Positions 37,260-47,551 of a stretch of 64,000 bases of DNA are shown here, in pieces. The notes beneath the pieces are model-generated. The model had not been told where the DNA came from. It saw only the letters and a list, made by a program, of their open reading frames with translations, and did no database searches. This DNA comes from Bacteroidota bacterium. GTDB lineage: Bacteria > Bacteroidota > Bacteroidia > J057 > JADKCL01. The DNA lies in the NCBI GenBank assembly GCA_016718825.1, contig JADKCL010000024.1, positions 1 through 64,000 on the forward strand, in the 5' to 3' direction. Every line of letters starts with the position of its first letter. Position 1 is the first letter of the stretch. A program made the position numbers and the translations under genes.

Positions 37260-38813
37260 TCAACCCACTACAGGATTCTCCCGATTCCAATAAAAGTAAA
37301 ACGGCACACCTGTTGCGATCAACAACAAGCCCAAGCCTGCCATGACGGGCTGATCCCAGATCGTGTTCACGACCAACACGGCACTGAATACAGTAAAGAC
37401 AATCGGCACGACGGGATACAACGGTACCTTAAACGGACGTGGGTGATTCGGCATTTTCCGGCGAAGGGTAATCACGCCCCATGCCCCGGCTCCGTAGAAA
37501 ATGAAGGCCGCAAAAATCAGCATGTCGGTGAGCATGTCAAACGAGCCCGAAAGACAAAGTACTGAGGCCCAGACGCCTTGGATCAGCAAGGATTTGTAAG
37601 GCGTATGAAACTTGGGATGCACTTCGTTGATGCCTTTGAAGAAGAGCCCGTCATTGGCCATCGCGTAGTACACGCGCGGGGCCGCGAGGACGGAAGTATT
37701 GGTCGCATTGAAGGTCGAACAGAGAATCAGCAGCGACAAAAACATCGCCCCTGCCCCACCGAGGAACCATTTCAGGATTTCGACGGCGGCGATGACGTTT
37801 TGTTGGGCTGCGAGACCGGCAATCTTTTCGATGGGCGCGGTAAACAGGTAGGCGGCTTGTACCAAAATGTACACCGCCGTCACGATGACCGTGCCCCAAA
37901 GCAAGCCGCGCGGGAGATTTTTGGCGCCATCCTTGACTTCGCCTCCGACATAGCCAATCGAAATCCAACCTTCGTAGGCCCAGAAAGCAGCCAGCATCGC
38001 CGCAAAAAATGCCCCAAACAGCCCGATCGGCGGCACATCCGATTTCTCATGGACCGCCAATTCTGCTGGGCTCAAGTCCTTGTGGTCGCCCTCCGTATGC
38101 AAGGTTTCGGGGCCCATCATCATCCCCGTGGCGGTGTCTTGCATGTGGATGGCATTGTAATAATGCGTCCCTTCCGGCACGTGGGTCAGGTTCTTGAAAC
38201 TTCCCCCGCTGAATCCGAAGCACATGACGATGATCGAAACAATACTCACCACGATGGTGGTGGCAAGTACCGAACTCACAATCTTGCCCATTTTGATCCC
38301 TCGGATGTTGATCATCACCAAAATCCAGATCAGGCCGATGGTAATGAACTTGACCGTGAGATTGCTGAAGGGTTGGAAGCCCTCCAAGCCCCATGTCGCC
38401 AATCCGGTTGGAAGGCTATCGCTCAAATTGGGCAACTTCAAAAAGCTGTTGAGCGACTCGGCGAATACAAATCCGACGGAGGCGATGGTCGCACTTTGCA
38501 CGACGGAAAAGGTGGTCCAGCCATAGATATAGGCAAAAAATCTGCCGAAAATATGCTTGAAATAAACGTATTGGCCACCGGCCTCCGGAAACATGGAGGC
38601 GACTTCCGCATTGGCCAGGCTCCCCAACAAGGTGATCAATCCGGCGGCAGCCCAACAGGCGATGACCAGCCCCGGCGAACCGAGGGACAGGGACATGCCG
38701 GAAATTTTCTTGAACACGCCCGATCCGATCATCGAACTGATGACCAACAGGGCAACGCCCCACATCGTGATGGACCGCTCCAATCCGGGTCCGGAAGTCT
38801 TAGAAATTGCCAT
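37260..38813 (-). CDS. APC-superfamily amino-acid permease
   Basis: 517 residues, hydrophobic throughout, with about twelve membrane helices. The first helix has SSMIGSGVFKKISG, the substrate-binding glycine motif of APC transporters (GSGIF type). NAEVASMFPEAGGQYVYFKHIFG and AYEGWISIGYVGGEVKDGAKNLPRGLLWG are typical of the LAT/amino-acid branch, and FNATNTSVLAAPRVYYAMANDGLFF is a conserved loop. A polar insertion of about 70 residues between helices (HYYNAIHMQDTATGMMMGPE, then HTEGDHKDLSPAE) is longer than usual. It should exchange or import amino acids across the inner membrane; the substrate cannot be told. A single gene, convergent with the B12-controlled gene. Confidence 0.9.
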   Translation of the reverse strand: MAISKTSGPGLERSITMWGVALLVISSMIGSGVFKKISGMSLSLGSPGLVIACWAAAGLITLLGSLANAEVASMFPEAGGQYVYFKHIFGRFFAYIYGWTTFSVVQSATIASVGFVFAESLNSFLKLPNLSDSLPTGLATWGLEGFQPFSNLTVKFITIGLIWILVMINIRGIKMGKIVSSVLATTIVVSIVSIIVMCFGFSGGSFKNLTHVPEGTHYYNAIHMQDTATGMMMGPETLHTEGDHKDLSPAELAVHEKSDVPPIGLFGAFFAAMLAAFWAYEGWISIGYVGGEVKDGAKNLPRGLLWGTVIVTAVYILVQAAYLFTAPIEKIAGLAAQQNVIAAVEILKWFLGGAGAMFLSLLILCSTFNATNTSVLAAPRVYYAMANDGLFFKGINEVHPKFHTPYKSLLIQGVWASVLCLSGSFDMLTDMLIFAAFIFYGAGAWGVITLRRKMPNHPRPFKVPLYPVVPIVFTVFSAVLVVNTIWDQPVMAGLGLLLIATGVPFYFYWNRENPVVG

Positions 38814-39264
38814 TGCTTCGATTTAGAATGGGAAGATAGGAGGAATAATGGGGAATGGAAAATTGAGAATTGAGAATTGAGAAATCGCGCAAGCAAATGA
38901 GAATCGAAGATCGGCGAAGCCAAATGAGAAATGGAAAAGGAACGTTCATACGGACAGCGCAAGCTAATGGTCTGCCCGCGCGCCAATGAACGGCAAATTG
39001 CCAACCTATTATGCGGCTCCTCCGCCGGTGCATCCTTCGAGCGCTAGAAGTGACTGCTTGCGTACTTTGCACTGGAAAATGAATTTCGCATGATCCGGGA
39101 GCCGTAGGCGAATGGTTTTCGGGCTTCTGTAAATGGCATTGGGAGGAATTCCGATTGCGTTTGGCGCGGAAGGATTCTCGACGAGGGAATTTTCAGCATC
39201 TGAATCAATGGAAAATTAGCCACTGAAGCCCACGCTTCTTCCAGAATTTGTTAGCTTGGGCCCT
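38814..39264. other. 451-base divergent intergenic region
   Basis: Between the permease and mcrB starts. It contains short direct repeats (GAATTGAGAATTGAGAA near 38868-38882, and AATGAGAA variants to about 38930). No gene or RNA element was recognised. Both promoters are expected here. Confidence 0.45.
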
Positions 39265-40842
39265 ATGGAAAAGAATCAACCGGCCTTACTCGACCTGATC
39301 ACCCGCTACAAGCAACATTTGCGAGAACACGGCTTGATGGACGAGCTCTACAAATGGGATTTGATCGGCAAATTCAAAGGGCGGCCGGACGTAGAAGCAA
39401 CTGATTTTGGGCAGGAAGTGCGTTCCGTAGATTTCAAAAATCTGCCGTATGGCGTGGCTCTAGCTGTTTTGAGGCATTTGTCAAAGGAAGAACCCGAGCG
39501 CTTACGGTCCTGTATCCAAGGATTATTCGATGAAAACCGCCCCCTTTCCGAGCGAATTCGTGCCTACGATCAAGCCACCTTTGCGCTATACGGTGAAATC
39601 AAAACCGATGAAAAGAAGGGCCATCATCAGGACGAGCGGATGGCCGGATTGTTGCTCGCCTTTCACAATCCCGACAAGTATCCGATTTACAAAGCGTCCT
39701 TCTACGACAAGTTTTGCACGCTGCTCGGCGTCGCGCCCAAAGGAAAAGGCGAGAAATACGCCCATTACCTAGCCCTACTTCAGGATTTCATTTCCCTTTA
39801 CATTGAATCCGACCAAGAATTGCTGGATTTGATGGCCGAATTGGTACCTCCAACGGCCTATCAGGATCCAAATCATCTTTTGTTGGCGCAGAATATCTTG
39901 TATGTGATGTTGGATCAGGAGGATGCGGAGGAAGATGGGATCCAAGGACTTGATCGAGAGATTATTCGGCGGTTTCAGTCAATTGGGGATGAATTTTCTA
40001 TCGCAACGTTTTTTCGCTTTTTGGGCACCTTATTAACGCAACTGCAGTTGGATGCCAGCAACGAGAAATTGGCCATTGCGATGCGAAAGCAAGACAAAGG
40101 CAGTATCTCAGTCAGTCTCAATGGGAGGCTGGTTTTAGTCATCTACGCAGGAAAGAAGATCGGCTTGATGATCGATCAGGCAAATAAGGCGGAAGTATCT
40201 GCGGTTGTTACAATCTTGCATACCGAGCCATTTGCAGGCGCTGGTACTTCGGCGGTGTTCCAAACGATCTCAATTGACGATCGACTTGCGACGAATCTTC
40301 CGGAATTGGAGAATATTTGGATCGAAGGATGCCGTGAATATGCACCACAACAGGAAAAGTCACAATACCGCATCCATCACAACCAAACGCTTTTTGAAAT
40401 CGCCACCCATTCCAGTCTTTTGGAGGCCTACCTGAGAGCAGCTTTTGGAAAATCGAATACTGAAATAGATTCTACGGTCAGAAAAATGAACACCAATTCC
40501 CCCGTCAACCAAATCCTCTACGGCCCGCCCGGCACCGGAAAAACCTACAACACCATCAACAAAGCCTTGGAAATCTTGGGGATAGCCTACGATCCAAAAA
40601 ATCGAACAGAGATGAAACGTATCTTTGAGAAGCATGTCGCAGAAGAGCGAATTGCCTTTACCACGTTCCATCAAAGCATGAGCTATGAGGATTTTGTGGA
40701 GGGGATAAAGCCAATGAAACCAAGCCCAGATGGAGGGAATGTTGGTTACGAGATAATGCCGGGAATCCTAAAAAGAATTGGCTTCCAAGGTTCAGTGACA
40801 AGGAGTTGGAAAATGTTTCTCAATCGATCTAAAACCCATTAA
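39265..40842 (+). pseudogene. mcrB: mcrB-like gene, 5' part (type IV restriction GTPase, interrupted)
   Basis: Start chosen at ATG 39265 (a TTG at 39256 is also in frame). Residues 1-400 form a long N-terminal region (KWDLIGKFKGRPDVEATDFG, AFHNPDKYPIYKASFYDKFC) that would select the DNA target; it is not the short domain of E. coli McrB. The AAA+ domain starts at about residue 410, with Walker A GPPGTGKTY at about 420 and FTTFHQSMSYEDFVEGIKP after it. The frame ends at TAA 40840 just after GYEIMPGILKRI. The rest of the AAA+ domain resumes in the same frame at 40942, with four in-frame stops between. McrB with McrC cleaves methylated foreign DNA. Confidence 0.75.
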
Positions 40843-40941
40843 GACTTTTGATGATTGGCCATTCAAAGGTTTATTGATCGATTGATGGAATAGAATCCGA
40901 AACCAACGCATACGTTTCCGGCAAAGTTTCCAAGAGTCGGG

Positions 40942-41886
40942 TTGGTTAGTGTCAAAGGTGAGGACATCATTACAAAGGCAAACAGCGAATTCCAAAGCGC
41001 AAGTGAAGAAGACAAGCTTCGCCGTATTTATGAAACGTTCGAAAATGCTGAATCTGTGACGAGAATTTCACAATTACGAAGTGAAGTTGGAAATGATATC
41101 GGCTGGACTACAAACTACTATGCCGTTTTTGCAGCGATCAAAGAATTTGAAAAGACAATCACTTCATCGAACCTGCCGACAAAGACGATCGACAATTCAA
41201 ATTTCATCCTCATCATCGACGAAATCAACCGTGGCAACGTCTCGCAAATCTTTGGCGAACTCATCACGCTGATCGAGGACGACAAGCGCGCCGGTCGACC
41301 TGAAGCCCTTTCCGTCACCCTCCCCTACTCCAAGGAGTCCTTCACCGTGCCACCCAATCTTTACATCATCGGCACAATGAATACCGCAGACCGCAGCGTC
41401 GAAGCCCTCGACACCGCGCTCCGACGCCGCTTTGAATTTGTCGAAATGCCCCCTCGGCTTGATCTCGTGGACCAATCGCTCACCGATGCCACCGACATTT
41501 CGCCGCGTGACATCCTCTATACCATCAACCTGCGCATCGAAAAGCTGCTCGACCGCGACCATCAAATCGGCCACGCGTACTTCATGGGTCTCAGAGACCT
41601 CTCAGCGCTCAAAAATGCCTTCCAGCACAAGCTGATGCCGCTTTTGCAGGAATATTTCTTTGGCGATTATTCCAAAATCGGCCTTGTTTTGGGCAGCGGC
41701 TTCGTCAAAATAGCCCATCCCGAAATCAAAAAAGCCGATGATTTTTTTGCCGACTTCACCAAAACCGGCTACGAAAGCGATTTGATGGAAAAACAAGTTT
41801 GGCACCTCGTCCATATCGGCGAGATGTCCGAGGAAGATTTCCTGTCAGCCATTCAAACCATGAAGGTCAAGTCTTGCCAGCTATGA
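40942..41886 (+). pseudogene. mcrB: mcrB-like gene, 3' part (Walker B and sensor region)
   Basis: Carries the McrB Walker B block FILIIDEINRGNVSQIFGEL, followed by ITLIEDDKR, and the signature IIGTMNTADRSVEALDTALRRRFEF, then the lid region. It lacks a P-loop and depends on the 39265-40842 part. The bases 40790-40950 between the halves have stops in all three plus frames, with protein-like pieces in different frames (TFDDWPFKGLLID; ESETNAYVSGKVSKSRVG). That suggests several indels rather than a clean insertion. The last four bases overlap mcrC (ATGA). Confidence 0.75.
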
Positions 41887-43082
41887 CTGCATCCTTCTTT
41901 GAATACCAACGTTTCAGTCCCGCCCCCGCAGACATCCGAGAGGCGCTGGAAAGGCATTATGGGGAGCAGGGTGTTCCATATTATTCCCTAATTTCCAGAG
42001 GCGTCCAATTCAATCAATTCGTCGGCATCCTTCAAATCGGCAGTTTTACGATCGAAGTTCTGCCGAAAATCGATCGCGTCACAGGCGACCAAGATTGGCG
42101 GAAGGTGCTGATCGATATGCTGCGCAAAGTCGAAGGACTCGACCTCAAAACCACCGAAAACGCCGACCTCCGACTCAAACCCAACAGCATTCTCGACCTT
42201 TACATGGAGCTTTTTGTGACCGAAGTGGCCTATTTGATGCACAACGGCCTCACAAAGTCCTACCGCAAAACCGAAGGCAATCGCACTGCTCTCAAAGGCA
42301 GGCTTGTTTTCGCGCAGCAAATCCAACAAAATCTTGTGCACGCGGAGCGCTTTTACGTGCGCCATACGACCTACGACCGCGAAAACGCTTTTAATTGCAT
42401 CTTGTACAAGACCTTGCGCCTGCTCGCGCGCATTTGCACCCACCCCAACCTTCGCGGGCGCATCACGCAACTGCTCCTCGATTTCCCCGAATTGCCGGAT
42501 ATCGCCGTCAGCGAGGCTGTTTTTCAACGCCTGCCTTGGTCACGCAAAACCGAAGGCTACCGCAAGGCCATCGGCATCGCGCGGCTATTGTTGCTCAATT
42601 ATCACCCAGACATTCGTGGTGGACAAGAAGACGTGCTCGCTTTGATGTTTGACATGAACCAACTCTGGGAACGTTACATTTTGATGGTCCTGAGGCGTTC
42701 GGCGCCAGCCGATTGGACGGTAGAAGGACAGAGCAGGGACCTGTTTTGGCATGCAGAGGGATTCCATGCGCACCTCAAGCCTGACATCGTGTTGCGCGGC
42801 CCTGCAGACCGGACAGTCGTTTTGGACACCAAATGGAAACTGCTCGATGGCAACCGACCTAGCGACCAGGATTTGCGGCAACTTTTTGCCTATCAACACC
42901 AATGGAAAGCCGCTGACGGCTATTTGGTCTATCCCGACCGCGAATTGAATTGCGTCCATGGCAAGTTCAACAACCCCTCCCACCATTGCCACATTCTCGG
43001 GGTAAATGTCCTTCAAGGGCAGCAGCTCAATCCGGATTTGGGACAGGCGATCTGGGCGGAGTTGCTGCAAACCTACGGCTGA
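41883..43082 (+). CDS. mcrC: McrC-family nuclease subunit, type IV restriction
   Basis: 399 residues from ATG 41883, which overlaps the mcrB stop as ATGA. The N-terminal half (VPYYSLISRGVQFNQFVGIL, QIGSFTIEVLPKID) is the McrB-contacting part of the family. The C-terminal half has LWERY (about 262) and the PD-D/ExK nuclease residues PD300-301, D315 and K317 (KPDIVL...VVLDTKWK). In McrBC, McrC is the nuclease activated by the translocating McrB ring. The gene is intact, so the system would be restored if the mcrB lesion is an error. Longer in-frame extension upstream of 41883 lies inside mcrB and is not used. Confidence 0.9.
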   Translation: MTASFFEYQRFSPAPADIREALERHYGEQGVPYYSLISRGVQFNQFVGILQIGSFTIEVLPKIDRVTGDQDWRKVLIDMLRKVEGLDLKTTENADLRLKPNSILDLYMELFVTEVAYLMHNGLTKSYRKTEGNRTALKGRLVFAQQIQQNLVHAERFYVRHTTYDRENAFNCILYKTLRLLARICTHPNLRGRITQLLLDFPELPDIAVSEAVFQRLPWSRKTEGYRKAIGIARLLLLNYHPDIRGGQEDVLALMFDMNQLWERYILMVLRRSAPADWTVEGQSRDLFWHAEGFHAHLKPDIVLRGPADRTVVLDTKWKLLDGNRPSDQDLRQLFAYQHQWKAADGYLVYPDRELNCVHGKFNNPSHHCHILGVNVLQGQQLNPDLGQAIWAELLQTYG

Positions 43083-43449
43083 TTCTTGCTGAAATTCCCT
43101 CTTGTAATTGACACGAGGTGTCAAAACCCATCCGCAAATTGGGGTATGAATCAGAAAGACATCACGATTTGGTTTGGCGTTCGACGGAGGAAAATCCAGC
43201 CTCAATGCGAACTTCAAGGAGCTCAAAATCAAGATCATGCAGAGAGGCCGATTCGCACAGCCCAACAGTTGCAACGGCGGGCGAAGGCTTGGGCACGGAT
43301 GTTCAAGGACGAATTGCCCGTTTTGATGGGGTGAATCCGCTTTTGGGTAATGAAAGCGTAATTGGAGCGGCGATGTCAAACTTCGCCAACGCCTGAAAAT
43401 TCCGAGTGTGCATTAAACCATCCCGCCGTTGCAAAGTCTATCTTGCACG
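43083..43449. other. 367-base intergenic region, no gene seen
   Basis: Between mcrC and the DUF1800 gene. Short open frames on both strands overlap each other and lack ribosome sites or recognised motifs. Confidence 0.5.
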
Positions 43450-44868
43450 ATGGCAGTTTCCAAAAATCCCTTTCCCGACGCCGCGCGCAAGCTGCAACAC
43501 CTGTATTTGCGTGCCGGATTTGGTGAATCCCCGCAGTTTTTGAAGGAAAATGCCGACAAGCCACTCGAATGGCATGTTGAACGTTTGTTTTCGGATTCGA
43601 AGTCCTTTCAAGACCTTAAACTCCTCCCCGATCCGACAGCCGGACACGAACGGGAAGTCGGGAAATTTAAGATGGGCGTCATTTTTATGCGCTCCAAGAA
43701 GGAACTCAAGGAATTGAACCTGCATTGGCTGGACCGTATGGCCACCGCAAACGGTCAGTTGCGCGAAAAACTATGCCTGTTTTGGCACGACCATTTTGCA
43801 ACGAATGTCCCGGTCGGCTACCTCATGCAGGTGCAAAACAATACGCTCCGCGCCCATGCGCTGGGGAAATTTGACCGGCTGTTGCACAACATCGCCAAGG
43901 ATCCCGCGATGCTGATTTACCTCAACAATCAGCAAAACAAAAAGGGCCATCCCAACGAAAATTTCGCCCGCGAGGTGATGGAATTGTTCACTTTGGGAAT
44001 CGGTAATTACACCGAAAACGATGTCAAGGAGGCTGCAAGGGCATTTACCGGATGGCAGGTGACAGCAACCGGAAAATACGAATTCAACGCGCGACAGCAT
44101 GATTTTGGCAACAAAGCGGTGCTCGGTAAAACGGACGAATGGACCGGCGAAGACATCCTGGACATGCTCGCCACGCATCCACAAACAAGTCGGCACCTTG
44201 CCAAAAAGCTTTACGGTTGGTTTGTCAACGATCAGCCGCATCCCGAACGCATCCTTGAAATCGAAAAGAATCTCAAGGATTCCCAGCTTGATATTGGCTT
44301 GACGCTCAAGCAGCTATTTCTCAGCGAATGGTTTTATTCCCCGGAAAACATCGGCGCATTGGTCAAATCTCCGGTCGAATTGCTTGTACAATTCAAGCGC
44401 TTGCTGAAAATGGACTTGCGCCGCGAACAGTTGCTACTCAAAGCCCAAACGGCCCTCGGCCAAGTGCTTTTTTTTCCGCCCAACGTCGCAGGTTGGCCCA
44501 ACGGTACGCAGTGGATCGACAGTTCGACCCTGTTGTTGCGCATGAAATTGCCATTGGTGCTCTTCGGGGCGGATGCGTTTGACATTGCTGTCAAAGGCGA
44601 TTTGGAGGATGAAGGACCTGACATTTCGATGACAGAAATCCCCAAGCAATTCAAAGCGGAGTCGGATTGGAAGGAATTCCTGCACGCTTTTGCCGGCCTG
44701 AGCGAAAACGAATTGCTGCAAGCGATCGTGGATGCCTTGCTCGTATGCCCGCAGGTGCGCGTCGACCTCGACAATCTGCGCCAATACGGCGACAACAGCA
44801 GCCCAAATAGCTTGATTCAAAGCCTTGCCATTCGTGTGATGGCCCTACCCGAATTCCAACTCAAATGA
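43450..44868 (+). CDS. DUF1800 domain protein
   Basis: 472 residues from ATG 43450. Matches the DUF1800 family across its length: HLYLRAGFGESP near the start, REKLCLFWHDHFATNVPVG, NTLRAHALGKFDRLLHNIAKDPAMLIYL, PNENFAREVMELFTLGIGNYTENDVKEAARAFTGW, FFPPNVAGWPNGTQWIDSSTL. No signal peptide is obvious. The stop overlaps the DUF1501 gene start by four bases (ATGA). These two families are regularly adjacent and probably work together in the envelope; the reaction is unknown. Confidence 0.93.
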   Translation: MAVSKNPFPDAARKLQHLYLRAGFGESPQFLKENADKPLEWHVERLFSDSKSFQDLKLLPDPTAGHEREVGKFKMGVIFMRSKKELKELNLHWLDRMATANGQLREKLCLFWHDHFATNVPVGYLMQVQNNTLRAHALGKFDRLLHNIAKDPAMLIYLNNQQNKKGHPNENFAREVMELFTLGIGNYTENDVKEAARAFTGWQVTATGKYEFNARQHDFGNKAVLGKTDEWTGEDILDMLATHPQTSRHLAKKLYGWFVNDQPHPERILEIEKNLKDSQLDIGLTLKQLFLSEWFYSPENIGALVKSPVELLVQFKRLLKMDLRREQLLLKAQTALGQVLFFPPNVAGWPNGTQWIDSSTLLLRMKLPLVLFGADAFDIAVKGDLEDEGPDISMTEIPKQFKAESDWKEFLHAFAGLSENELLQAIVDALLVCPQVRVDLDNLRQYGDNSSPNSLIQSLAIRVMALPEFQLK

Positions 44869-46061
44869 AACGTAGAGAATTCCTTGAAAAATCGGCTTTG
44901 GCAAGCGCAATGCTGTTGTTGCCAAGGTTTCTGCGCAGCAGCGCGGACGTGCAATTCGGTAGCCATGCCCGTGGAAAAGTGCTCGTCGTGGTACAATTGG
45001 GCGGCGGAAATGATGGATTGAATACGGTTGTGCCCTGGCAAAACGATGTTTATTACAAGCTGCGGCCGGGAATTGCGCATTCCAAAGGCGAATGCCTGCG
45101 GCTCGACGACGACTTGGCGCTCGCACCCGGAATGGAAGGCCTCAAGGGGCTATTTGACAGCGGCAACTTGGCGATTGTCAATGGTGTAGGCTACCCCAAT
45201 CCCATTCGCAGCCACTTTCGCAGCATGGACATCTGGCAAAGCGCAAGCCCTGCAGACCAATATTGGAACGATGGATGGATCGGCAGATTGCTCGATGCCA
45301 ATTGTCCGGATTGCAAGCCCTACCAAGCCATTGAAGTCGACGAAGGGCTGAGCCTTGCGATGAAAGGCAAAACCATGAACGGCATTGCCCTCACGAATCC
45401 GCAGAGTTTTTACAGGAATGTACACGAACCGTTTTTCCATTCCGTTGCAAATCAGCCACAAACCGCTGTGCATGATCATCCGACATTGGAATATCTCCAC
45501 AAAACATTGGTGGAGACAAGCCAAAGTGCAGACTACATTCACGCCCAAAGCAAGATTTACCAAAGCAAGGTGGAATATCCGCAGAATCCATTTGCGCAGC
45601 ACGTGAAGCTGATTTCGGAGTTGATCATCAGCGGCAGCGAAACGCAGATTTACTATGTGAGTCTGACCGGATTTGACACGCATGCGGGCCAAAAAGCGAA
45701 GCAAGGCCGATTGCTCAAGCTCTACGCCGACACCATGGCTGCATTCTGTAGTGATTTGAAACAAAAGGGGCGGTTTCAGGACGTGACCGTGATGACCTTC
45801 AGCGAATTTGGCCGCAGGGTTGCCCAGAATGCCAGCAACGGAACGGATCATGGCACAGCGAGCAATGTTTTCCTGCTCGGCGGCGCCTTGAAAAAGCCCG
45901 GAATCTACAACCCATTACCCTCCTTGGAGGACCTGGACGAAGGTGATTTGAAGCATTCGATTGACTTCAGGCGGGTCTATGCCAGTTTGCTCCAAGATTG
46001 GCTCGGCGCCGATTCAACAAAGGTCTTGGAAGGGCGTTTCGAGACCTTGGGCGTGGTTTGA
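44865..46061 (+). CDS. DUF1501 domain protein, Tat-type signal
   Basis: 398 residues. The N-terminus MKRREFLEKSALASAMLLLP is a twin-arginine-like signal (RREFL), consistent with export in a folded state. The body has LVVVQLGGGNDGLNTVVPW, RSHFRSMDIWQSA, LTGFDTHAGQ and VMTFSEFGRRVAQNASNGTDHGTASNVFLLGG, typical of DUF1501 proteins, which are distantly related to the alkaline phosphatase/sulfatase fold. Start and coupling to DUF1800 are fixed by the ATGA overlap. Confidence 0.93.
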   Translation: MKRREFLEKSALASAMLLLPRFLRSSADVQFGSHARGKVLVVVQLGGGNDGLNTVVPWQNDVYYKLRPGIAHSKGECLRLDDDLALAPGMEGLKGLFDSGNLAIVNGVGYPNPIRSHFRSMDIWQSASPADQYWNDGWIGRLLDANCPDCKPYQAIEVDEGLSLAMKGKTMNGIALTNPQSFYRNVHEPFFHSVANQPQTAVHDHPTLEYLHKTLVETSQSADYIHAQSKIYQSKVEYPQNPFAQHVKLISELIISGSETQIYYVSLTGFDTHAGQKAKQGRLLKLYADTMAAFCSDLKQKGRFQDVTVMTFSEFGRRVAQNASNGTDHGTASNVFLLGGALKKPGIYNPLPSLEDLDEGDLKHSIDFRRVYASLLQDWLGADSTKVLEGRFETLGVV

Positions 46062-46142
46062 GGGTCAAAAAGGCGCTGTCTATCTGCTGTATTTGATGCC
46101 GAAAGTGTTGTATTTGCTTCCGAATTTTGGTAAAATTACTTC

Positions 46143-46719
46143 ATGGGGACAACTGAAAAGCCTACCAAGGTGAGTCGCGCCGTGTTTTTGGACTACCTCG
46201 ATTCGATAGAGGGCAAGGCCGAATACCTGAATGGCGAAATCTATGACATGGCAGGTGGGTCTATTCCCCATAGCCTAATTGAGGCAAATATCGCGGGAGC
46301 TTGGTAACGCTTTGGATGGCTCCCAATGAAATGTTTACAGCAATAGTCTCACGATACAGATCGAATCTGATGGCTCAATCGTATTTCCAGATGCTTCCGT
46401 AATTTGTGGGGAATTGGAGACGACACAAGATCGCAAAGACATCGCCACAAATCCGACCTTGATCGTGGAGGTATTGTCGCCCAGCAATATGAAATGGGAT
46501 CGCGGCGGCAAGCTCCTCAAATATTGGACGATCCCCTCCTTGGTTGAATACGTGATCATCGAGCAAACGCATCCGCAAGTAGATGTTTACACCAAATCTC
46601 CAAATGGTGAATGGGTATTCAGCAGCTATCAGGATTTGGAAGATGTGGTTTCACTCAATTCCCTGGGGATCAAAATTCCGCTTTCAGGAATTTACCTCGG
46701 TGTTGAATTCGAATCATAA
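46143..46719 (+). pseudogene. Uma2/DUF820 family nuclease, broken
   Basis: ATG 46143 begins SRAVFLDYLDSIEGKAEYLNGEIYDMAGG, the usual Uma2 opening. The frame shifts near 46293 (GCGGGAG); the next frame reads RELGNALDGSQ, then hits TGA 46327 where a cysteine is usual. It continues as NVYSNSLTIQIESDGSIVFPDASVICGELETTQ and through IVEVLSPSNMKWDRGGKLLKYW and VEYVIIEQTHPQVDVY to TAA at 46719. Uma2 proteins have a PD-(D/E)xK-like fold and expand in many free-living bacteria. One frameshift plus one nonsense codon fits real decay. Confidence 0.8.
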
Positions 46720-46807
46720 TTGGATTTCTCACAAGCTGAGGTTTGTCAACGTTTGGTCGAATTCAATCCCAAGATTCCTCTCGGATCAGAGGCCTGACCG
46801 AAGCCAA

Positions 46808-46835
46808 ACAGGCGACCCCAAAAAGGATCGCCTGT
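46808..46835. terminator. Terminator hairpin between convergent genes
   Basis: ACAGGCGA and TCGCCTGT arms around an A-rich loop, between the Uma2 remnant and the minus-strand secreted protein gene. Confidence 0.6.
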
Positions 46836-46856
46836 CTGAATTCAATTCTATGAGAA

Positions 46857-47207
46857 TCAATAATTGCAGTGCACAACGGTGACGTTGCCTTCACAGTCAA
46901 AGTCCACGTAGCCGATCGCACCAAAGCGAATCAAATTGCAATCGACTTGCTGACAATTCACTTGCGGATAAAACGTAACGCGGGTGATGAAGCCGCTGAC
47001 AAAACAGATGCCCACAGTAGAAACTTGAGCGTTCATTGGGCCATTGTAGCTCGTGCAACCTGAATTGAAAGCGCCGGTGGCGCGTCCGATCAGATGGTCG
47101 CCGCTGCCGTTTGCATTGCCATTGCCGTTGTTTTGTGCATTGGCCATTGTTGCGGAAACCAACAGGACCATCACAAACAGGCAGATTGAGAGAAAGTGCT
47201 TTTTCAT
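46857..47207 (-). CDS. Small secreted cysteine-containing protein
   Basis: 116 residues from ATG 47207, chosen because it begins a signal peptide (MKKHFLSICLFVMVLLVSATMANAQ) and is preceded by TTTTGGAATT. The mature part starts with an Asn/Gly stretch (NNGNGNANGSGD), then has five to six cysteines (FNSGCTSYNG, VGICFVSGF, NCQQVDCNL, VDFDCEGNVTVVHCNY) that could form disulfides. The family is not recognised; it looks like a small exported beta-rich domain. Confidence 0.75.
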   Translation of the reverse strand: MKKHFLSICLFVMVLLVSATMANAQNNGNGNANGSGDHLIGRATGAFNSGCTSYNGPMNAQVSTVGICFVSGFITRVTFYPQVNCQQVDCNLIRFGAIGYVDFDCEGNVTVVHCNY

Positions 47208-47505
47208 AATTCCAAAACGTTTTTGTGGTGATTGAGACAGCAAAGCTACAATTCTTACATGAATAAACTAATCATTTATCAAGCCACCATCCAAGACGAC
47301 CATCTATACTGAATGATAAAATCAATATATTTAGGAATTTACAACCATTGATTCGCCGAATTGCTGCAACTAAATCCATTCAGAAAGTAGCATTTCGAGA
47401 AACATTCTAACATATACAAATCACAAAAAAACCTCACTTTCCCGGTGCATTCCATTTCTGAACGCAATTCCTTTCAAGATTTCTCTCAAGATTTTTGAAT
47501 AATTT

Positions 47506-47551
47506 GTCGCAACATTGCACCTTTTTGAAACTTTTGTCGTAACATTACGAC
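47506..47551 (+). promoter_or_regulatory. Two operator-like palindromes at the start of the HTH gene
   Basis: GTCGTAACATTACGAC (47536-47551) has perfect 7-base arms (GTCGTAA/TTACGAC) and abuts the ATG at 47552. A partial copy, GTCGCAACATTGCACC, begins exactly 30 bases upstream at 47506. A repeat spaced about three helix turns apart fits cooperative binding by a repressor, most simply the product of the adjacent gene. No Shine-Dalgarno sequence fits in front of the ATG. Confidence 0.6.

Noticed and set aside
37578..38873. Plus-strand open frame (431 codons) opposite the permease
   Set aside because: Charged His/Arg/Gln-rich translation typical of the antisense of a membrane protein gene.
43083..43449. 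Small genes between mcrC and the DUF1800 gene
   Set aside because: Several short overlapping frames on both strands with no supporting signal.
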